From assembly GCA_034430255.1 (NCBI GenBank), contig DAOUEU010000087.1:1-28623 (forward strand): DNA of 28,623 nt, in the 5' to 3' direction. The notes beneath the pieces were generated by a model. That model worked only from the letters and a program-made list of their open reading frames with translations, did not search any database and had not been told where the DNA came from. The position numbers and the translations under genes were made by a program. Positions 23,587 through 28,623 of this stretch are shown piece by piece (the first letter of the stretch is position 1; each line of letters begins with the position of its first letter). Origin of the DNA: DATKYK01 sp034430255. GTDB taxonomy: Bacteria; Chloroflexota; Dehalococcoidia; E44-bin15.

Positions 23587-24621
23587 TCAAAAGCTCTCTC
23601 TCATCTCCCGGGCGACCTCCTCGGGAAGGGTCTCTATAATCCAAACATCGTAGAAGCGCTCCATAAAACCGGCGTCGCTGGTGTAGAGCGGCCTAAAAAC
23701 CGGCCTCGATATTATGCGGGCACTCATGAGGAAATAATCGGGGCGCTCCGTAAGCCGTGCCGAATAGGTGATCAGGTTAAAGGAGTTGATCCCCATCGCC
23801 CTGTAGCAGTGCAGTATTTTTGTAATAGCAGCGGCGAAATCCCTGGTTTGCCCTTCATCCAGGTCTATCAGGTTTGCGGCACGCTTTAGTATCACCTGAA
23901 CCTCGTTGTTCCCCCTGGGAGCGAAGCTGGCCATTACCGCCAGGGAATTATTCTCCCCGATATACCTCTCACCAATCTCCCGCTCCGCCTGGATTAATTC
24001 ATGCCAGTAGCTTACTCCCTGCCGCTTGAGGTATTCCTCGCTTTTCACCATGAGCCTCTCCAGTTCCGGCGTGGGGGCACGGTCCACCACTATCTGTACA
24101 TGGGGATGTATTATGCTCGCCCCGCTGGGCGGCAGGTGGTTCCAGATCCACAAGGGGTATTTTGCCTCTGCGTCCTCTTGGTGCACCAGGGCAATGTATT
24201 TCTTCGATATAGTCAGGTTATCCACCAGCATCTCGGTGGTAAATTCGTCCAGCTCCAGGTAGTGCCTCTCCGTCAAGGTAGCCACGGCATGGTATTCGGC
24301 AAAGGGGTATAGATTGGGAAAGAGCAGGCATTCCCCCCTCTCTATCCTGCCTCCCAGGAAGAGCCTTGGCGGGAGTTTTGGCGTTCTCTCTAGGATGTTC
24401 TCAGCGCAAAAGGAACAGCCAGCCCTTGTCCGCTCCACCATCTCCTTTACCGCCAGCTCACCTTTCTGTGCCTGCTTCACCCTTCCCGCCCTGGCCACAT
24501 TGATCCTGCTCTGTGAACCGGTCAGCGGGTCCTCCCGATACTCAATTGGCTGAAACTCGCTCTCAAATCGAAGCGCAGGGCTCAGAAGCTCCTGGCTCTT
24601 TACCTCTCTGCGAAACTGCAT
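23587..24621 (-). CDS. GalT/HIT-superfamily nucleotidyl transferase
   Basis: 344 residues. A zinc-like pair C69-S-F-C72 and the segment FPNLYPFAEYHAV (100-112) match the N-terminal half of galactose-1-phosphate uridylyltransferases; the active-site triad region NHLPPSGASIIHPHVQ has His172 and His174, equivalent to the HPHxQ of GalT, where the second His carries the nucleotidyl group. GalT proper usually has HPHGQ; here Val replaces Gly, and no galactose genes are nearby, so the sugar or nucleotide substrate is uncertain. ATG at 24621 is preferred (GGGGGA 8 nt upstream) over an in-frame start 15 codons earlier. No obvious operon partner. Confidence 0.87.
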   Translation of the reverse strand: MQFRREVKSQELLSPALRFESEFQPIEYREDPLTGSQSRINVARAGRVKQAQKGELAVKEMVERTRAGCSFCAENILERTPKLPPRLFLGGRIERGECLLFPNLYPFAEYHAVATLTERHYLELDEFTTEMLVDNLTISKKYIALVHQEDAEAKYPLWIWNHLPPSGASIIHPHVQIVVDRAPTPELERLMVKSEEYLKRQGVSYWHELIQAEREIGERYIGENNSLAVMASFAPRGNNEVQVILKRAANLIDLDEGQTRDFAAAITKILHCYRAMGINSFNLITYSARLTERPDYFLMSARIISRPVFRPLYTSDAGFMERFYDVWIIETLPEEVAREMRESF

Positions 24622-24787
24622 CGTGCATCCCCCAATGGTGAGAAATGGTTGGTTATTATACCACATCGTCGCTCCCTAAAAGTGGGGTCACGCTCAGATG
24701 GAGCGATTACTACTTTAATTGCGCTCAGGCCGAAGAGTCCCAGCCAAGAATTACTTTCCCAACCAAGATAGTAGGCGCGGCCATGAA

Positions 24788-25546
24788 TTACCTGCCCTTC
24801 CACACTGGCGGTCTATTCTCGGCATAGGCCATCACTCCCTCCATGAGGTCCTCACTGGTCAGGGCCGCCGCCATGAGTGTGTCGCTGGCCGTTACTTCCT
24901 CATCGGTGGGGTAGATATACCTGAAGGCTGCCTCCTTGGTTAGCCTTATCGCTAGGGGGCCATTTTTACAGAGACGTTCTGCCAGGGCAGTTGCGGCGGG
25001 CATAACCTTATCGGATGGAACGACCTTGTTAACAAGACCTACCTCGTACGCTCGCTTAGCGCTTATCGGGTCTCCGGTAAAAAGCATCTCCATGGCTATT
25101 GCCGTTGGTATGTAGCGAGTGAGGTGAGCGCTACCGATGGCGGATGATCCGATCTGCACCTCGGTAATGGCGAAGCGGGAGTCCTCGCTGGCGATCCTCA
25201 GGTCGCATTCCATGGCTAGAAGCCAGCCTCCAGCATAGGCAGGACCGTTTACCGCGGCGATAATGGGTTTCCAGACCTTGAGAAGGCCGGGACATAGAGC
25301 GTTGCGATTCTCCCCCGGCCTTATGAAGGATCCCTGCGCTGCCCGCTCTCTGAGATCGAGCCCGGCGCAGAAGGCCCTCCCTGCGCCGGTAAGGACGGCT
25401 ACCCACAGGTCGTCATCATCCCGGAAGTCTATCCATGCCTTCTCCAACTCGCCCAGTAGCTCGTAACTGAGGGCATTTCTCTTCTCGGGGCGGTTCAGGG
25501 TGAGATAGGCGATTCTTCCCTTCTTCTCATACAGAAGGACAGACAT
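24788..25546 (-). CDS. Enoyl-CoA hydratase/isomerase family protein
   Basis: 252 residues, crotonase fold. LNRPEKRNALSYEL, the oxyanion-hole segments GAGRAFCAGLDL (56-65) and VNGPAYAGGWLLAMECDLRIA (99-119), and FAITEVQIG with E129 in the place of a catalytic glutamate. The AVNGPAYAGG version replaces the usual NG-A-GGG loop only slightly. The precise CoA substrate cannot be told. An AAAGGAGGT ribosome binding site lies 4 nt before the ATG, and a promoter is visible at 25570-25598. It may be co-transcribed with the GalT-like gene, though a gap of about 165 nt separates them. Confidence 0.93.
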   Translation of the reverse strand: MSVLLYEKKGRIAYLTLNRPEKRNALSYELLGELEKAWIDFRDDDDLWVAVLTGAGRAFCAGLDLRERAAQGSFIRPGENRNALCPGLLKVWKPIIAAVNGPAYAGGWLLAMECDLRIASEDSRFAITEVQIGSSAIGSAHLTRYIPTAIAMEMLFTGDPISAKRAYEVGLVNKVVPSDKVMPAATALAERLCKNGPLAIRLTKEAAFRYIYPTDEEVTASDTLMAAALTSEDLMEGVMAYAENRPPVWKGR

Positions 25547-25569
25547 ATCGACCTCCTTTCACTCAAATA

Positions 25570-25598
25570 CATATATGCGCCAAAACCTATGATGCCAA
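25570..25598 (-). promoter_or_regulatory. Promoter of the enoyl-CoA hydratase gene
   Basis: On the minus strand TTGGCA (25598-25593), 17-bp spacer, TATATG (25575-25570). Transcription would begin about 15-20 nt before the ATG at 25546, just ahead of the AAAGGAGGT site. Confidence 0.55.
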
Positions 25599-25811
25599 TT
25601 CACGGAGCCCGCTATAAAAAAATAAGGCGTGTAGGACTCCCGGAACGCTAAACGAAATTACCATAATGCGAATACGGCCCAGGACGTTATATTCATAGAA
25701 TCCATAATGTCTATTTACATAGACATCACTGAGAATGAAAAGGCTGTTTTCGTTACAAACTCCTGTAGATGGTTGGCAACACACCAACCGTGGGAATTGA
25801 CGTATCTAACG

Positions 25812-25870
25812 CCGTTCGTGGTAAGCCTATAGAATCATGAAAGACCCTCCGACATGCTCAGGGCGAACGG
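25812..25870. repeat. Degenerate CCGTTCG...CGAACGG inverted-repeat element
   Basis: CCGTTCG (25812-25818) and CGAACGG (25864-25870) bound a segment containing CCCTCCGACATGCTCAGGG. This resembles the common intergenic element CGTTCGTGGTGAGC...GCTCAGGGCGAACGG known from many environmental genomes, here with several changes and a shortened core. Confidence 0.55.
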
Positions 25871-26010
25871 AATAGATTCCATTTTCGTAGCAATGGGTTC
25901 CCCTTTTTAGAGCTCATCCCTCATCATCCGGCGAGGACCGGGCCGAAGGCTTTAACATATAAAGGCATCGGGCTTTTCGAAGACGCCGTGGTGGTCTGGG
26001 TAGGTGATTA

Positions 26011-26541
26011 TTATTCCTCTTTCACGAAGGTATATGTCTTTTTATCTTTTTTGGAAAGCCTGAACAGGCCGCCATTTGCTACCCCGGACACTATTTCACT
26101 TTCTTTCATATGGTGGTCACTGAAGGACAGAATTCCATTTGGCTTAAGTACTCGATGTAGCTCCTCCAGTACCCCGCTGGGGTCACTCAACATGTGAAAG
26201 ATATCGTAGAGTAAGACTGCATCCATGCTGCTGTCGGGCAGTCCAGTTTTACAATCGGAGCAGATAGTTTCCACATTGGTCAGTTTCTTACTCGAAGCTA
26301 TATTCTGAACCTGCTTAATTGCCAGTGGATGGATATCCAGGGCGTAGATTTTCCCCGATTCTCCCGCCAGCTCCGCAGCAGTGGCTACATAAGACCCGGG
26401 GCCACAGCCGTAATCGAGCAAGTGAAAGCCCGGTCTTATCCCCACTTCCTTAAGCAAGCCCCTGGGGGTCATGAAGAGATCGCGAAATTTGTAGCCAAGA
26501 GACATAAATTTAAAATGCAAATCGGGCATTGGCTTATCCAT
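26011..26541 (-). CDS. Class I SAM-dependent methyltransferase
   Basis: 176 residues, shorter than many methyltransferases but with a complete Rossmann core: motif I LLDYGCGPGSYV (42-52), acidic D69 (YALDIHP), a motif II-like DAVLLYDIFHML, and LEELHRVLKPNGILSFSDHHM. The first 30 residues (PDLHFKFMSLGYKFRDLF) look like a substrate cap. The substrate cannot be predicted. It is apparently monocistronic, about 270 nt before (in transcription terms, after) the GuaB3 gene on the same strand. Confidence 0.9.
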   Translation of the reverse strand: MDKPMPDLHFKFMSLGYKFRDLFMTPRGLLKEVGIRPGFHLLDYGCGPGSYVATAAELAGESGKIYALDIHPLAIKQVQNIASSKKLTNVETICSDCKTGLPDSSMDAVLLYDIFHMLSDPSGVLEELHRVLKPNGILSFSDHHMKESEIVSGVANGGLFRLSKKDKKTYTFVKEE

Positions 26542-26808
26542 TATAGCCCCCTCTCCTGCTATTTTTATAAGCGGGCGGTTTTACCTGATAGCTATATATA
26601 ACAATCCGGCATTTTCTAAACCACTATTGGTGTTTAACCTTTATCATTCTGCTTAAGTGAATATCGAAAGAGATCGGGTCTCTCTGAATGCTTGCCCTCC
26701 ACCGCGCGATGGTGACTGCACAAATAGGCCCGTTTGTGCGCTGCAGTTTGTGCTCTCCGTCCCCTTCTACCAGACCGGTAGGGGTCTGTCGTTACCGGAG
26801 GCTTAGAC
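26542..26808. other. Intergenic between GuaB3 and methyltransferase genes
   Basis: About 270 bp with two hairpins: GCACAAA...TTTGTGC near 26719-26740 and CAGACC-ggtagg-GGTCTG (26771-26788). The latter lies 20 nt downstream of the GuaB3 stop and could serve as its transcript end, but there is no T-run on the minus strand. Confidence 0.4.
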
Positions 26809-27942
26809 CTACGGGAGTTGCCAGAACTTGCCCTCGGTCTTTATCGCCGGGGCTAGCACCATCTCGACACGCTGCATCTCCTTGATGGAATGCGCGCCAC
26901 ACATGCCCATGGCGGTGCGCAGTGCCCCGATGAAATTTTGCGTGCCGCCAGTCACCGATGTCGGCCCGAGGAGTATCTGCTCCAGGCTACCCGTGGTGCC
27001 TACCCTGATCCTTGTCCCCCGGGGTAGTGCCGGGTGGGGGTTAGCCATGCCCCAGTGGAAGCCTCGCCCGGGCGCCTCCTGGGCCTGGGCCAGGACCGAG
27101 CCCAGCATTACAGCATCGGCACCGGAGGCAAATGCTTTACAGAGATCTCCACCGGTGCGGATACCGCCATCGGTTATGACGGCTACATACCTACCGGTTT
27201 CCTTGAGATACTGCTCCCGTGCTGCGGCGCAGTCCATGGTCGCGGTTACCTGTGGAACGCCGACTCCCAGGACCTCCCTTGTGGTGCATGCTGCTCCGGG
27301 TCCTACGCCGACCAGGACACCGGCGATTCCCTCCCTCATTAGGGCTAATGCTGCGCTGTAGCTGACGCAGTTGCCCACGATAATCGGGGAAGGCATTAGC
27401 TGGCAAAGCTCGGAGAAGACAAGCCCGTGATAGCTTTTGGAGATGTGTCGAGTGGAGGTCACCGTGGACTGCACCACGAAGATATCCACCCCTGCCTCAG
27501 CAGCGACAGGGGCAAATTGTTTGGTGTTCTGGGGCGTCACTGAAGCGGCACAAATCGCTCCGGCGCGCTTAATCTCCTTTATTCGTTCGCCAACCAGGTT
27601 TTTATTGATCGGCGAGGAGTAGACCTTTTGCAGGAAGGGTGTGACCTCGTCATCGGGAACGCTTGCTAACTCGGCTAACACCGCATCGGCGTCCTCATAG
27701 CGGGTCTGTACCCCTTCCAGATTGAGCACCGCAAGACCGCCTAACTTGCTCAGCAAGGCGGTTAACCGGGCGTCCACCACAGCATCCATGGCAGAGGCGA
27801 GGATGGGGAGGGGAAAGGTAAGGTTCCCGATGGTAAGGTCTATGTTTACCTGTTCCGGGTTAACGGTAATATCCCCGGGGACCAGAGCCACTTCGTCAAA
27901 GCTGTAGCATCGCCTCATCTCTTTGAACTGGGGGACAGGCAT
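26809..27942 (-). CDS. guaB3: GuaB3-type IMP dehydrogenase family protein
   Basis: 377 residues, clearly the IMPDH/GMP reductase barrel but without the two CBS domains of full IMPDH (the stretch 85-130 is short). NAD/IMP motifs: ASAMDAV (49-55), GVGPGAACTTREVLGVGVPQ with catalytic C219, VITDGGIRTGGDL and GADAVMLGSVLA, then a flap region FIGALRTAMGMCGA. Standard IMPDH has GPGSxCTTR; here it is GPGAACTTR. GuaB3 proteins, common in Actinobacteria, Cyanobacteria and Chloroflexi, have been linked to purine interconversion, but the exact reaction of this member is not established. A strong AGGAGG lies 7 nt before the ATG. Confidence 0.92.
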   Translation of the reverse strand: MPVPQFKEMRRCYSFDEVALVPGDITVNPEQVNIDLTIGNLTFPLPILASAMDAVVDARLTALLSKLGGLAVLNLEGVQTRYEDADAVLAELASVPDDEVTPFLQKVYSSPINKNLVGERIKEIKRAGAICAASVTPQNTKQFAPVAAEAGVDIFVVQSTVTSTRHISKSYHGLVFSELCQLMPSPIIVGNCVSYSAALALMREGIAGVLVGVGPGAACTTREVLGVGVPQVTATMDCAAAREQYLKETGRYVAVITDGGIRTGGDLCKAFASGADAVMLGSVLAQAQEAPGRGFHWGMANPHPALPRGTRIRVGTTGSLEQILLGPTSVTGGTQNFIGALRTAMGMCGAHSIKEMQRVEMVLAPAIKTEGKFWQLP

Positions 27943-28243
27943 AATCTATCCTCCTCGCTCTTGAATTATAATGGTAAAGGAAACTATATCAGAGGAGGAG
28001 GCCCAAAGTCAACGGTGATGAGCGCATGGTTCTGTTTGGTTGACGTTGGTGAGGAGGCAACATAAGAGTAGTATGCAAGCGTCGCCACATAGATTTGCAC
28101 CTAAGTGCAAGGCGTAGGAAAATAAGTAACAAAGAGAGAGCGAACAATTCAGCGTGCAGTAAACAGACGGAAGAGTTATAGAATATTATTGAGGAAGTAA
28201 AGGGCTGGCAAACCCAGGGTGAAGGGACTGCTGCAAATCTGGT
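27943..28243. other. Intergenic with GuaB3 promoter
   Basis: This 301-bp gap holds the probable GuaB3 promoter (27983-28012, minus strand) and a 6-bp palindrome TTGCAC-ctaa-GTGCAA (28095-28110) downstream of the partial gene at the right edge. No gene is supported. Confidence 0.45.
27983..28012 (-). promoter_or_regulatory. Possible GuaB3 promoter
   Basis: On the minus strand TTGACT (28012-28007), 18-bp spacer, TATAGT (27988-27983). A second perfect TATAAT at 27970-27965 has no good -35. The leader to the ATG at 27942 would be about 35 nt. Confidence 0.5.
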
Positions 28244-28623
28244 CTATGGCTCGATCAGCCACTGTGGAGTTGATGTTCCTACAGCCTTATGCAGATCCCT
28301 TATAAGTAGAATAACAATCTTCACAGCCCAACCAGGTGGTAGTTGATCAAGCTCAGTCTTTGATGGTACGGGTTTCTGGTCATTTCCCTGCGAGCTGGTT
28401 TCAGGACGACTCGACCTGCCGTGAACTAGTCCATCACGATAGACAACAAGATTACAGAAGTCCTGCCAGCAGGAATCTCCAAAATCAGGTGAATTACTGA
28501 TTCTATCGTTCTTTTTAAGATGCTTTATGGTGTGTTTCCATCTATCTTTAATGCCCATCTTACGTCCATATGGGAAGTATTCTTCAAGTTCATCGAAGTT
28601 CCTGTTGAGAACCTCGTCACGTG
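28244..28623 (-). CDS. Unknown protein with HEPN-like RX4H motif, N-terminus off right edge
   Basis: The frame is open to the right edge; 125 C-terminal residues are visible, starting DEVLNRNFDELEEYFPYGRK and ending PQWLIEP. The segment CNLVVYRDGLVHGR contains R-x4-H (RDGLVH), the pattern of HEPN-fold proteins, many of which are metal-independent RNases in toxin-antitoxin or defence systems; non-catalytic binders exist too. The rest, PGWAVKIVILLIRDLHKAV, looks like a final amphipathic helix. The full length and partner genes lie outside the window, so the family is a suggestion only. Confidence 0.6.
   Translation of the reverse strand, partial: RDEVLNRNFDELEEYFPYGRKMGIKDRWKHTIKHLKKNDRISNSPDFGDSCWQDFCNLVVYRDGLVHGRSSRPETSSQGNDQKPVPSKTELDQLPPGWAVKIVILLIRDLHKAVGTSTPQWLIEP

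Larger units (their letters stand above)
25547..26010. other. Intergenic region with promoter and degenerate inverted repeat
   Basis: 464 bp without a supported gene. It contains the promoter of the enoyl-CoA hydratase gene (25570-25598) and an inverted-repeat element (25812-25870). Several short open frames exist but lack ribosome binding sites and codon bias. A 6-bp GTCTAT/ATAGAC palindrome lies near 25708-25725. Confidence 0.45.

Noticed and set aside
25587..25787. Minus-strand frame of 66 codons in the gap upstream of the enoyl-CoA hydratase gene
   Set aside because: No ribosome binding site, overlaps the predicted promoter at 25570-25598, and no recognisable motif.

Overview
The window looks like a chromosomal segment of a Chloroflexota bacterium, most likely a Dehalococcoidia-like lineage. 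This rests on the trpE-G-D-C-F-B-A order behind a tRNA-Trp T-box leader, a CBS-less GuaB3-type IMP dehydrogenase paralog, a DUF1015 gene, many PAS-rich sensor kinases, and G-rich dispersed hairpins of a kind I associate with such genomes. No rRNA or tRNA gene was seen, so the assignment is inference.

Bases 1-11,563 form a signal-transduction island. On the minus strand, in transcription order, lie a small MerR/excisionase-type HTH protein, a 959-aa PAS-PAS-PAS-GAF-GGDEF-HD-GYP protein, a single-domain response regulator, a REC-PAS-histidine kinase, a response regulator with a C-terminal zinc-ribbon-like tail, and a four-PAS histidine kinase that runs off the left edge. The small HTH gene is preceded by a strong promoter and, in its leader, a sequence with the core of a class I cyclic-di-GMP (GEMM) riboswitch. 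The second messenger may therefore feed back on a cluster that makes or breaks it. Diverging on the plus strand are an HTH-REC fusion regulator, a short fragment resembling the N-terminus of GH3-family proteins, and a PAS-PAS-PAS-HK-REC hybrid kinase. That kinase and the REC-PAS-kinase share a nearly identical PAS module in inverted orientation.

Bases 11,780-12,955 (minus strand) encode a stand-alone tubulin/FtsZ-superfamily GTPase that is not a canonical FtsZ.

Bases 13,300-21,204 are the tryptophan operon: a TTGACA-17-CATAAT promoter, a complete T-box leader (UGG specifier, UGGC acceptor-binding bulge, intrinsic terminator), then trpE, trpG, an unexpected single-pass membrane protein gene, trpD, trpC, trpF, trpB, a 25-codon micro-ORF with a good ribosome binding site, and trpA. 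Most junctions are 4-nt ATGA/GTGA overlaps.

Bases 21,205-22,214 are an intergenic kilobase packed with hairpin repeats, a 22-bp tandem duplication, two tiny ORFs with strong ribosome binding sites and a perfect intrinsic terminator.

Bases 22,215-28,623 carry ordinary metabolic genes: DUF1015, a GalT/HIT-superfamily nucleotidyl transferase, an enoyl-CoA hydratase/isomerase, a SAM methyltransferase and GuaB3. A gene with a HEPN-like RX4H motif runs off the right edge.
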